The position numbers and the translations under genes are program-made. A stretch of DNA of 11,042 bases from NCBI GenBank assembly GCA_035512595.1, contig DATKDU010000288.1:1-11042 (forward strand), read 5' to 3'. Origin of the DNA: DATKDU01 sp035512595. GTDB taxonomy: Bacteria; Planctomycetota; Planctomycetia; Pirellulales; Pirellulaceae. The notes beneath the pieces were generated by a model that had not been told where the DNA came from, did no database searches, and saw only the letters and a list, made by a program, of their open reading frames with translations. Shown one piece after another: positions 1 to 6,724 of this stretch. Each line of letters begins with the position of its first letter. Within the stretch, counting starts at the first letter, position 1.

Positions 1-57
1 TAACAGTATCCGGCAGTCGTGACGCGCCGTGGTCGTGGCATGTCGGCGAGTCTATCG

Positions 58-153
58 CCAATCGTCTGCCTCGTCAACAATTAAGCCTGACCCCTTTTCC
101 TCCCACCAATCGTCTGCCTCGTCAACAATTAAGCCTGACCCGTTTTCCTCCCC
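58..153. repeat. 48-bp tandem duplication, two copies
   Basis: Positions 58-105 and 106-153 are near-identical adjacent copies of a 48-bp unit, with about two mismatches. The unit contains CAACAATTAAGCCTGACC followed by a pyrimidine run TTTTCCTCCC. The run is repeated once more just downstream (about 153-163). The reverse complement reads GGGTCAGGCTTAATTGTTG, a motif of the kind often scattered in bacterial genomes as a short dispersed repeat. I infer a mobile-repeat remnant. No transposase is visible. Confidence 0.8.
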
Positions 154-163
154 TTTTCCTCCC

Positions 164-192
164 TTGCCCTCGGGCTGGAATATTTGTATACT
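164..192 (+). promoter_or_regulatory. Candidate sigma70-type promoter
   Basis: TTGCCC (164-169) and TATACT (187-192) are separated by exactly 17 bp, with 4/6 and 5/6 matches to the housekeeping consensus. The -10 lies in the only AT-rich island of the neighbourhood, which is also a near-palindrome (about 180-202, arms related to ATATTGTATA and TATACAATAT). No convincing plus-strand gene follows, so the product would be a non-coding transcript or a very short peptide. Confidence 0.4.
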
Positions 193-362
193 ATACAATA
201 TCCTACCTATGGCGGATTGCCTGGCCTCGGCCGCAGGATTGCCGCGGCGGGAGGCAAGCCGGGCAGTTCGCCCCGGACGGACGAGAGCCGTCCGCGATGG
301 TCTTTGAAAATCTGGTGAGTGGGTGAGCGGGTCCGAGCGACCCCCCCGGTTGAGGGAGTTTT

Positions 363-389
363 TTGACAGAACCCCCCTTTGGCTGTCAA
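363..389. repeat. Inverted repeat TTGACAG-N13-CTGTCAA
   Basis: Perfect 7-bp arms at 363-369 and 383-389 are separated by a C-rich 13-bp spacer. The left arm contains the full -35 consensus TTGACA, but no good -10 lies 16-18 bp away. It could be an operator-like site, a small hairpin or part of a dispersed repeat. The sequence does not decide. Confidence 0.45.
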
Positions 390-405
390 TAAACCCTAGC
401 GGAGC

Positions 406-489
406 CAGGGGCCGGGGGCCAGGAATCAGGGGCCAGGAGACAGGAATCAGGAGCCAGGGGTCAGGAGCCAGGAGCCAGGAATCAGGGGC
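406..489. repeat. Heptamer tandem array, 12 units
   Basis: Twelve uninterrupted 7-bp units run from 406 to 489. Eleven start CAGG (for example CAGGAAT, CAGGGGC, CAGGAGC) and one reads CGGGGGC. The phase is kept throughout while positions 5-7 vary. This is a short tandemly repeated repetitive (STRR-like) sequence of the kind described from cyanobacteria. It lies in non-coding DNA. A second heptamer array of another unit sits at 4057-4084. Confidence 0.85.
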
Positions 490-523
490 TGATAAGGAGC
501 GGAGTTGAAAGGGCGCTGGGCGG

Positions 524-669
524 GCTTATTCAAGGAAAATCGGCCTGTTTCTCTAAGTGATTGGCGGGTAATGGGTTAGGTTATGATTCCGGCGGCTGGG
601 AAGAACGAGGCCGCTTATTAAAGGAAAATCCTATGGTTTCGCTAATGGATTGGCGGGTAAGGAGTTAGG
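524..669. repeat. Diverged 57-bp direct repeat pair
   Basis: Positions 524-580 and 613-669 align without gaps over 57 bp with about 46 identities. Shared blocks include AAGGAAAATC, GATTGGCGGGTAA and GTTAGG. The copies start 89 bp apart. Differences cluster in the middle while the flanks stay conserved. I do not recognise the unit. Neither copy is convincingly coding. Confidence 0.7.
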
Positions 670-779
670 GGCAATTTTTGGGCGTAGAAAAAGCCCCAAA
701 GTGCTTATCACTTTTCGGTCCGCCTCTCGTCATGCGGTCCCGAGTCGGGGAGCCGGGCAAGAGGGCCAATTGGGCGTGC

Positions 780-795
780 GCAAACGCGCTATAAT
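780..795 (+). promoter_or_regulatory. GCAAACGCGCTAT repeat with TATAAT box
   Basis: A 13-bp motif (780-792) ends in a perfect TATAAT hexamer (790-795). The best -35 candidate, TTGGGC at 770-775, is only 14 bp away, so this is a weak promoter by classical spacing. The same 13-mer occurs exactly at 6281-6293 and 6326-6338 in the other large intergenic region, there followed by TATGAA and TATATT. No plus-strand gene follows this copy. Confidence 0.35.
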
Positions 796-918
796 CGACC
801 CCCGAAAAACGGGCGATTTTGTGCCGCAAGATGCATCCGAGAAAGAAGTTGCGTCACGCCCAGTGGGTGGCGCATTGGCGCTATCAGCCGGCGGGCTGAC
901 GAGGCAGGGGTGTAGTGT

Positions 919-987
919 ACTCGCTCCGCGAGTGCGTTTGGCCACTCGGCGGAGCGAGTGGCCTACTAGGAGCGAGTGGCCTACTCC
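919..987. repeat. Palindromic repeat cluster at lptD 3' end
   Basis: Related copies of the planctomycete palindromic repeat lie close together: ACTCGCTCCGCGAGT (919-933), CCACTCGGCGGAGCGAGTGG (942-961) and two direct copies of AGCGAGTGGCCTACT (953-967 and 970-984). The second of these supplies the CTA (981-983) that is the TAG stop of the minus-strand lptD-like gene. The hairpins lie directly after that gene and could act as its terminator or as a 3'-end stabiliser. Confidence 0.8.
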
Positions 988-3900
988 AGGCCCATCGCCC
1001 CGGCCGGCGGGATCTGCACGCCGCCCACGCGGCCCAGGCGGCTGCTGGGCAAGAACCGCGGCTCGACCATGAGCTGCAGGCCGACGTTGTTGCGGCTGTT
1101 ATCGACCAGGAAGCCGACGCGGACCAGGAACGACTCGCCGACGCGCGTCAGGCCGATGTTCTGACCGATGTTCCCCGTGTTGCTGAAATCGATGCTCGTC
1201 CCCGCCGTGCCGATCCACTTCTCGCTCATCCGGTAGGCGATCGACGCATTGAACACGTTGGCGCTGATCGGCCCTTCGGTCGAGCGGAAGCCGAGGTACA
1301 GGCTGCCGTACTCCGGCCGGCTGAGCAAACTGCCGATCGTCACTTGCCTTAGCCCCTGGTCGAAGAAGTCGTAAAAACCGTCGGAGAGGAGCGTCATCCG
1401 ATCGCCGACGTGCCAGGCGAAGTCGTAATCGACCAGGCCGACATTCGCCCCGAAGTTGTCGCGGCCCGGCTTGGGGAACAGGACCGCATCGACGTCGAGC
1501 GTGATCCAGTCGATGATCCGCTCCTGCCCGGGGAGGCCCCGCTTCGTCTGCCACCGCTGGCGAATGCCCGTGCGGAACGCCATCAGGTCGTCGGCAATTT
1601 CCGTGCTGGGACTGGCGACCGAGCTTTGCAGGCCGCTGCGGAGGGCGTAGAACCGCTCGTCGTACTTCAGCGGCACAAACGTCCCCGCCGGCTGGCCGAA
1701 CGTGTTGACCACCATCCGCCGGCGGAACGCTTCCTGGGCGTCGTCGTCGAGCTGGTCGTACAGCGGGAAACGCGACAGGTCCTCACTGGCGTCGGCAACC
1801 AGGAACTCGCCGTCCAGGACGATCTTGTGGGCCATGCCGCTCACGTTCAAAAGCTCGCTCTGAATCGTCGGATCGGCGGTCCACAGCGGCAGGCTGGCGC
1901 GAATGCCGGTCTGGCCGAAGAGCCGGGTCACTTCCTGGCTATGGATGTCGCTGCCCCAGTAGGCCGCCTCGCCCAAGAGATACGGCACGACCTTGACCGG
2001 CCCGAGCTCCAGCGGCAAATCCAGCTCTTGCCGCGTCGCCGCGCGGATGCCTTCCTGTTCCACTTCCCACGGCATCGGGGACCACTTGGCCAGATCGACC
2101 GGGTTCGTCGGCGCGTTGGCCGTCTTCAGCCGCGCGTAGCCGACGTGCGTGTGCTCGTGCCACGACAGCCGGTCGAACAGCGACTGGCCCAGCGTGTAAT
2201 GATCGACCCGCGGCAGCCACTCGGTCTGCGTGAAGAAGTCGTTGGGGCGCACGTCGCTGGTGATGGAGAGCGAGCGGTTCTGGGTGTACTTCTTCAGCTC
2301 GATGCCCGTCGTCTGATCCTTGAGGGTGTCCCACTCGGTTTCGTAATACTGCTCGAGGAAGTTGCGGTCGCTGATGATGCCCACTTCGCCCGTGAACATC
2401 CAATCGTTGGGCAAATAATGGCGATGGTGGGCCAGCAGCCGGCCGCGGAACGTTTCCTCCGGCGGCACGACGCGGCGGTCGAAGCCCAGGTTGTCATCCC
2501 CCTCCTCATGGAGCAGCGTCCAGGAGTCGATGAACCCGCGGTACGGCCCCGGCAGGCCCAAGAGCGTCTCCCCTTCGTATTTGAAGTTGCTCCCAAACGC
2601 CATCCCGCGCTCGCTCAGGTAGTCGGTCGAAAGCCCCCACTGGGTGCCGCGCGGCCGGTTGCGAATGCCGAAGAGCTGATAGGCGTCCCAGTCGAGCAGC
2701 AGTTGCTGGCCGAAGACCCGGTCGCTCTTGATGCGGATGCGGTCGAGGTAATAGGTCGGCTTGGTGAGGTCGGAGGCGATGACGGGCCAATAGAAAATCG
2801 GCACCTGGCTGAGGAACAGGAAATTGTTCCGGCTCGTAGCCATGAGCTGGTGCTCGACTTCGGCCTCGCCGGTCGCCGGATTCACCAGCGGCTGGCCGCT
2901 GAACGGATCGACCAGCGGTCGCTGCAAATCCTCGACTTGGACATTGCCGGCCTGGAACCAATACCGCGGCACTCCGATGCGGCTGCTGGTCAGGGAGGCG
3001 TTGTACGCCTGGAAGTGCTGCCGATCGATCTGCTGCAGCACTTCGGCCCGCAGCCGGAGGAGCCCCTGGTAATCCTTGACCGGCGTGAGCATCTCGGCAC
3101 TCATCACCACGCCGTACTGCTGCGTGATGTTGTAGTACATCCGGTCGGCATAGATGACGCGGTCCCCCTGGCGGAAGACGATGTTCCCTTCGAGATAGAT
3201 TTCGTAGGGGACTTCGCTGGTGCGAGGATCGGGAAATTGGGGGTTGTCAATATCAATCTGCGGCTGCCAGGCGACGATGCTGTCGGCCTCGATGGAGACG
3301 ATATCGGATTCCAGTTCCGCCGTGGCCGGGTTGTCGATCCCTGCGGCGCGCACCTGAACGCCGCCGCGGGCGATCGTCACCCGATGCAGGCCCCCTTCGT
3401 CGTTGAAACTGTTCATCTGGATTGCGCCGTGGTTCCGCCCTTCAATCGTCACCCGGCGGTTGGCCGGCTGTCGCGGCTGGGCGGTCGGCGGGGCGATTTC
3501 TTCGCCGGCGAATTGCGCGTTTTGAATGCCGGCGGAGAGCGGATAGCGGCCGGCGGGCTCCGTGTGCTGCACTTGCCGGTTGGGAAGCCACGCCTGGCTG
3601 CCGCGGTCGTAGATCGTGGGTCGGACGTGCGACTGGCCGCCGGTCATCGGTACGGCCATTTGAATGCCGGCGGTGGTGTGAAAGCGGCCGAGCCACGACT
3701 TGTCTTCCAGCCGCTGCGGCCGTCGGGGACCGATCGCCTGGGGACTGGCGCGTCCGCCAAAATCGACGACCGCTTTATCGCCAGTGCCCCCTTCGACGTA
3801 GGCGATGACCTTGCTGCTCTGGCCGCTGAAGCTTTCGGCCCGGTCGATCCAGAAGATTCCTTCCGCGCCGCGAGCCGTCACTTCACCTTGCCGGATCTCG

Positions 3901-4217
3901 CACTGGCCGCGGACGTGCCAGACTTCGTAGCTCCCTTGCTCCCAGTGGCTGGCCGAGTCGCCGCGGATCGTGATCGTGTGTGCCGGATCGGCAATTGGCA
4001 GCTCGACGTCGGCGCGGGCGCGCGCGGCAATGCACAAGAAGCTGAGCAGCGCGAGTGCAGAATGCAGAATGCAGAGTGCAGAGTGGCGGAGCGAAGCTTG
4101 GCTCAAGTTTTTCTGCTGACGGTGCCGATCCTTGGCGACCGATGAAGCGGCACCGCGCGCAGCGTTAGACTCGGCGCCGGCCGGCAGTCGGTCGGGGCGT
4201 CGCATGGCGGCTGTCAT
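981..4217 (-). CDS. lptD: LPS-assembly protein LptD-like outer-membrane protein
   Basis: Expected role: outer-membrane beta-barrel that inserts lipopolysaccharide or a related glycolipid into the outer leaflet, as LptD/OstA does with LptE. The protein is about 1,078 aa. It has a hydrophobic signal segment ending in ARARA, an OstA-like N-terminal part with GDRVIYADRMYYN, and a long C-terminal region of alternating aromatic and polar strands ending near LMVEPRF. The mature part shows only one Cys (in GQCEIRQG), so the disulfides of E. coli LptD are absent. The start is uncertain. I give ATG at 4217. ATG 4205 and TTG 4274 are alternatives, and TTG 4106 would give a signal peptide of normal length. 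None has a clear Shine-Dalgarno. The stop lies in a palindromic repeat. The neighbouring glycosyltransferase fits a cell-envelope role. LptD identity is likely from overall architecture, not proven. Confidence 0.75.
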   Translation of the reverse strand: MTAAMRRPDRLPAGAESNAARGAASSVAKDRHRQQKNLSQASLRHSALCILHSALALLSFLCIAARARADVELPIADPAHTITIRGDSASHWEQGSYEVWHVRGQCEIRQGEVTARGAEGIFWIDRAESFSGQSSKVIAYVEGGTGDKAVVDFGGRASPQAIGPRRPQRLEDKSWLGRFHTTAGIQMAVPMTGGQSHVRPTIYDRGSQAWLPNRQVQHTEPAGRYPLSAGIQNAQFAGEEIAPPTAQPRQPANRRVTIEGRNHGAIQMNSFNDEGGLHRVTIARGGVQVRAAGIDNPATAELESDIVSIEADSIVAWQPQIDIDNPQFPDPRTSEVPYEIYLEGNIVFRQGDRVIYADRMYYNITQQYGVVMSAEMLTPVKDYQGLLRLRAEVLQQIDRQHFQAYNASLTSSRIGVPRYWFQAGNVQVEDLQRPLVDPFSGQPLVNPATGEAEVEHQLMATSRNNFLFLSQVPIFYWPVIASDLTKPTYYLDRIRIKSDRVFGQQLLLDWDAYQLFGIRNRPRGTQWGLSTDYLSERGMAFGSNFKYEGETLLGLPGPYRGFIDSWTLLHEEGDDNLGFDRRVVPPEETFRGRLLAHHRHYLPNDWMFTGEVGIISDRNFLEQYYETEWDTLKDQTTGIELKKYTQNRSLSITSDVRPNDFFTQTEWLPRVDHYTLGQSLFDRLSWHEHTHVGYARLKTANAPTNPVDLAKWSPMPWEVEQEGIRAATRQELDLPLELGPVKVVPYLLGEAAYWGSDIHSQEVTRLFGQTGIRASLPLWTADPTIQSELLNVSGMAHKIVLDGEFLVADASEDLSRFPLYDQLDDDAQEAFRRRMVVNTFGQPAGTFVPLKYDERFYALRSGLQSSVASPSTEIADDLMAFRTGIRQRWQTKRGLPGQERIIDWITLDVDAVLFPKPGRDNFGANVGLVDYDFAWHVGDRMTLLSDGFYDFFDQGLRQVTIGSLLSRPEYGSLYLGFRSTEGPISANVFNASIAYRMSEKWIGTAGTSIDFSNTGNIGQNIGLTRVGESFLVRVGFLVDNSRNNVGLQLMVEPRFLPSSRLGRVGGVQIPPAGAMGLE
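4057..4084. repeat. Heptamer repeat inside the lptD signal-peptide code
   Basis: Four 7-bp units follow each other: GCAGAAT twice, then GCAGAGT twice. Read on the minus strand they encode the repeating hydrophobic stretch HSALCILHSAL, which forms part of the signal-peptide core of the LptD-like protein. Because 7 is not a multiple of 3, gain or loss of a single unit would shift the frame upstream of the mature protein. Confidence 0.75.
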
Positions 4218-4280
4218 CGCTTTGATGAGCCGAGTCGGAATCGTCGCTTCCTTGCTTCGCGGGACCTTCGGCAATGTGGT

Positions 4281-4299
4281 CCACTCGCTCCGCGAGTGG
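4281..4299. repeat. Palindromic repeat in lptD leader
   Basis: CCACTCGCTCCGCGAGTGG is a near-perfect palindrome of the same family as the copies at 919-987 and 5583-5657. It lies 7 bp upstream of the farthest possible TTG start of the lptD-like gene and downstream of its candidate promoter, so it would be in the mRNA leader. Confidence 0.8.
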
Positions 4300-4301
4300 C
4301 T

Positions 4302-4322
4302 GGACAGGTTGAAAACCTGTCC
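4302..4322. repeat. Perfect hairpin GGACAGGTT-GAA-AACCTGTCC
   Basis: Nine-bp perfect arms enclose a 3-nt loop. It follows the 4281-4299 palindrome after 2 bp. I recognise it as a dispersed planctomycete repeat (often translated as TGFQPV). In the leader of the lptD-like gene it could affect translation or transcript stability. There is no U-tract, so I do not call it a terminator. Confidence 0.7.
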
Positions 4323-4352
4323 TACATGCGCGCAGCATCTGCGGGGGGCGGG

Positions 4353-4381
4353 AGTATAGAAAGCGGCCGCGGCGACGTAAA
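4353..4381 (-). promoter_or_regulatory. Candidate promoter for the lptD-like gene
   Basis: On the minus strand TTTACG (4381-4376) and TATACT (4358-4353) are 17 bp apart, with 4/6 and 5/6 consensus matches. It lies 79 bp upstream of the TTG at 4274 and about 136 bp upstream of the ATG at 4217, in the gap after the glycosyltransferase stop. Inferred from motif and spacing only. Confidence 0.4.
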
Positions 4382-4420
4382 GGCAAAGGTGGGGCAGGTT
4401 TCAGTAGGTCTCGCCTGCCG

Positions 4421-4512
4421 GGTGGGACCAAGCCGCCTCGGCGGCTGCCGGCCCACCTCAACGCGACGTCGATTCCGGTGGGCCGGCGCTCGCCGAGCGA
4501 GCTTGTCCCACC
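4421..4512. repeat. Inverted repeat pair flanking the glycosyltransferase stop
   Basis: Positions 4421-4457 and 4477-4512 are inverted copies of a 36-37 bp dispersed element that runs from GGTGGG to CCCACC. Each copy also forms its own hairpin: AGCCGCC with GGCGGCT in the left one, and GCTCGC with GCGAGC in the right one, read on the minus strand. The 19-bp gap between them contains the TGA stop (4458-4460) of the glycosyltransferase. The right copy encodes its last residues. The pair could fold into one long stem and act as a terminator. Confidence 0.7.
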
Positions 4513-6020
4513 CTACGGACGATCTCAGAAAGCCCCTGCGCCGCCACCAGGGCCACAAACGGCATCAGCGGGGCTCGCATCCGCAGGTTGGTCCAGTAGA
4601 AGGTGTGAATGCCGGTGAAGACGAGGCACAACAGCACGCCCCACAGCCAGGGGGGTGCTAGCAGCTTGCTGCGCAGTTTCCAAGTCCCGACGGCCGCTAG
4701 CAGATAGACGGCGACGTACCACGCGGCGACGGCATACCGCATGGCCGTCCTCATCGGCGGCTCATCCGCCGTCAGCCGATGCGGCAGGGGACTCCAAAGC
4801 TGGCGGAGGCGGTAGAGGCAGGAATAGGCAAACACGGCCGGCCGATCGCGAATGACGCGATTGGCTTCAAAGTAAGCGGCTTTGTCAATAAGGATCTCGC
4901 TATGTAGTGAAAGCAAGGACGGAGAGGGACGAGATTTTGGACCGCCACTTGCGACAATAGTCATCCGTTCCACGGATTGATAACGCGAATTCTGCCAGTT
5001 TCTCCCGAATTGAGCCGAATCCCACGGCAGACCGGAATAGTCCGTTTGCAGGTCGTCATAAAAATCATGATTATTGGCCAAATAGAGCGTATACCCTCCG
5101 TGCGTCGTCGAAACGATCGGCTTGCCGAAGACCCGGTAGTTCCGAATGGCCCATGGCGAGACGACGATCGCGGCAATCAGACCGAGCGTGGCGACGTTCA
5201 CTCCGCGCCGCAGCCAGTTGCCGATGCGGCTGACGAAACTAACCCGAAGCGCCAGCGAGGGCGAACCGCCGCCGGCCTCGATTGCGCTCCCTCGCTCGCG
5301 CTTCGGGTTAGTATGCCGCAGCATTAGCATGGTGATCCCGACGAGCGCCAGCCACGGCAGATAGGTCGGCCGGCAGAGGATGGCCAGGGCAATCGCGCAG
5401 CCGGCCAGCCCGGCGTTCCAAGGCCGTCGATCGGCAGTGAAGCGGTTCAATGCGAACAAACAGAGCACCGTCAGGAATGCCGCCAGGGTCTCGGTCATCA
5501 CCAGCGTGGACTGATTGAGCAGCAGCGGATCGCTGGCAACGAGCAAGCCGGCGGTAACGCGGAAGGCCAACTCCAATGTGGTGCACTCGCTCCGCGAGTG
5601 CTCTTCCACTCGCGGAGCGAGTGGACCACTTTCAATTCCCACTCGCGGAGCGAGTGGACCACTTTGAAACATCTGCCCGGCGACAACCCACATCAGTCCC
5701 ACCGTCGCCAGCCCCAACACTACGTGAATTACTGCTACCCGCCACAGCACGACTTGCGTGCCATCCGACGCAAACTTGGCCAAGAGCATTGGATACAGCG
5801 GTGGACGGTAAGCGGTGGGCCGCGGAGTCCTCGAACTTTGCCCCATGCCGTAAACGCGGAGGAGTAGAAGATTGTCCGCAATATTCCGGTACGCATCCGG
5901 GTCCTGCCGCAGGTTCTCCTGCATGGCGACCAGAACGCCAACGCGCACCGCGAGCGTGAGGGCCAGCAGCGCGGCCAGCCACACGGCCCCCTGCCATCGG
6001 CGACGGTTTAGGTCAGACAT
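4458..6020 (-). CDS. GT39/PMT-type membrane glycosyltransferase
   Basis: Probable integral membrane glycosyltransferase of the ArnT/PMT fold, moving a sugar from a polyprenyl-phosphate donor to an envelope acceptor. Donor and acceptor cannot be read from the sequence. The product is about 520 aa with many hydrophobic segments. Family signs are the first-loop acidic motif DPDAYRNIADNL, the TAYRPPLYPMLLAKF segment, and SPWAIRNYRVFGKP followed by an LANNHDFYDD motif. I start at ATG 6020 (MSDLNRRRWQGAVW), directly before the first membrane segment. An upstream in-frame start at 6182 would add a non-hydrophobic, unconvincing extension. Oddities: three palindromes (5583-5657) and a 73-bp element (5239-5311) are translated in frame in loops between membrane segments, and the C-terminal tail comes from another repeat. 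The gene stays open through all of them. Confidence 0.75.
   Translation of the reverse strand: MSDLNRRRWQGAVWLAALLALTLAVRVGVLVAMQENLRQDPDAYRNIADNLLLLRVYGMGQSSRTPRPTAYRPPLYPMLLAKFASDGTQVVLWRVAVIHVVLGLATVGLMWVVAGQMFQSGPLAPRVGIESGPLAPRVEEHSRSECTTLELAFRVTAGLLVASDPLLLNQSTLVMTETLAAFLTVLCLFALNRFTADRRPWNAGLAGCAIALAILCRPTYLPWLALVGITMLMLRHTNPKRERGSAIEAGGGSPSLALRVSFVSRIGNWLRRGVNVATLGLIAAIVVSPWAIRNYRVFGKPIVSTTHGGYTLYLANNHDFYDDLQTDYSGLPWDSAQFGRNWQNSRYQSVERMTIVASGGPKSRPSPSLLSLHSEILIDKAAYFEANRVIRDRPAVFAYSCLYRLRQLWSPLPHRLTADEPPMRTAMRYAVAAWYVAVYLLAAVGTWKLRSKLLAPPWLWGVLLCLVFTGIHTFYWTNLRMRAPLMPFVALVAAQGLSEIVRRVGQARSASAGPPESTSR
5239..5311. repeat. 73-bp inverted-repeat element, in-frame in the glycosyltransferase
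   Basis: Arms of 23 bp (5239-5261 and 5289-5311) match as reverse complements at 22 of 23 positions around a 27-bp loop. The arms contain AACCCGAAGCGC and GCGCTTCGGGTT. On the minus strand the arms read TNPKRERG and SLALRVS inside the glycosyltransferase, between two predicted membrane segments. A second element with the same arm and loop lengths is at 6725-6797. Confidence 0.85.
5583..5657. repeat. Three 19-bp palindromes, in-frame in the glycosyltransferase
   Basis: Copies lie at 5583-5601 (GCACTCGCTCCGCGAGTGC), 5606-5624 and 5639-5657 (both CCACTCGCGGAGCGAGTGG). Together they add roughly 30 codons, translated on the minus strand with the duplicated peptide SGPLAPRV. The insert falls between the hydrophobic segment ending WVVAGQMF and the segment LELAFRVTAGLL, so probably in a loop. 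The family is the same as at 919-987 and 4281-4299. Confidence 0.85.
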
Positions 6021-6145
6021 ATTCACGCCCAAGCGAAGTAGCACCGGCCAGTGTCCATCATCGCATCGTGGCAGTGCCGCTTCGAGTCCCGTCCAGGACA
6101 TTCTCGAATGCCGCGGGAGGCGGCCGGCTGCGGCCTGGCAGGCTC

Positions 6146-6174
6146 TTGCTGGGGGGCCTCGATACGTGTACAAT
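6146..6174 (+). promoter_or_regulatory. Distal promoter-like site TTGCTG-N17-TACAAT
   Basis: TTGCTG (6146-6151) and TACAAT (6169-6174) are 17 bp apart. The -10 is part of an 11-mer, ACGTGTACAAT, that recurs at 6403-6413, where no matching -35 is present. It points towards the operon but lies about 670 bp upstream of the first start codon, so it is more likely a secondary promoter or chance than the main one. Confidence 0.3.
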
Positions 6175-6625
6175 TGATACAAAAACAGGCGATCGCGGCT
6201 TGACCGATCTGGCGAATTGCCAGTGCGGCCGGTTGCTGCTGCGCAGTGGACTCATGGCAGCAAACTCGAGATGCTGCCATGCAAACGCGCTATGAACCGG
6301 TCGCCAAACGCGCCCTAAGCGCCGCGCAAACGCGCTATATTGGACACAAAGCCGGAATCGACTTACGACGACCGATCAGGAGGCGGCCCCGCCGCAACCA
6401 CCACGTGTACAATAAGCTACCATCCGACCGATGTTCGCAGCCGCGGCGCAAGTCGGCTAGGAAGCGCGCCGTATTTGCGCTATCAGCCGGACGAGCCCGC
6501 GGTCGCGGTCCGCCGTCGCGAAAGGACCCATTTCGGACCGCGGACGGGACCACGCGCTCCCCGGCCGTTCAGATTCGCCATATTTTTGAATTTTTCCAGA
6601 CCTCCCATTTTCTCGCTGCCATTGA

Positions 6626-6653
6626 TTGAAACCAAAATCCCTGGACGTATAAT
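6626..6653 (+). promoter_or_regulatory. Likely main promoter of the Mo-hydroxylase operon
   Basis: TTGAAA (6626-6631) and a perfect TATAAT (6648-6653) are separated by 16 bp in a locally AT-rich segment. Transcription would start near 6660 and leave a leader of about 185 nt before the ATG at 6844. That leader contains an 8-bp-arm hairpin and a 73-bp inverted-repeat element. This is the best promoter match in the window. Confidence 0.6.
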
Positions 6654-6695
6654 GCGACTCGCGCCGCGGCGACCGGGAACGACCCGGCGCGGTTT

Positions 6696-6716
6696 CCGGA
6701 GGCAGTTGGCCTCCGG
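6696..6716. repeat. Hairpin CCGGAGGC-N5-GCCTCCGG
   Basis: Perfect 8-bp arms with loop AGTTG lie in the operon leader, 8 bp upstream of the 73-bp element. In planctomycete genomes I have seen a CCGGCTACGAAAC stretch next to that element, so the hairpin may be part of a larger composite repeat rather than a dedicated regulator. Confidence 0.6.
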
Positions 6717-6724
6717 CTACGAAA

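Larger units (their letters stand above)
1..980. other. Gene-poor, repeat-rich intergenic stretch
   Basis: I see no convincing coding region here. The open frames are short, low in complexity and overlap each other on both strands, and none resembles a protein family I know. The stretch holds a 48-bp tandem duplication, an AT-rich near-palindrome next to a promoter-like site, a TTGACAG/CTGTCAA inverted repeat, a heptamer array, a diverged 57-bp direct repeat, a perfect TATAAT hexamer and a cluster of palindromic repeats that runs into the stop codon of the minus-strand gene. The window begins with TAA, which could end a gene to the left, but nothing confirms that. Confidence 0.6.

Noticed and set aside
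406..489. Heptamer array as a CRISPR array
   Set aside because: Units are 7 bp with no spacers, and no cas genes are present.
698..715. Small hairpin AAAGTG-N5-CACTTT with a short T-run
   Set aside because: Only 6-bp arms, AT-poor context and no gene ending nearby, so it cannot be told from chance.
1410..4145. Long plus-strand open frame of about 911 codons opposite the lptD-like gene
   Set aside because: Its translation has skewed Arg/Ala/Val/Leu composition and no family resemblance. It is the antisense shadow of a GC-rich gene with clear beta-barrel character.
6021..6182. Longer glycosyltransferase starting at 6182
   Set aside because: The added 54 residues are non-hydrophobic, have no family resemblance and overlap a promoter-like repeat. 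The ATG at 6020 opens just before the first membrane segment.
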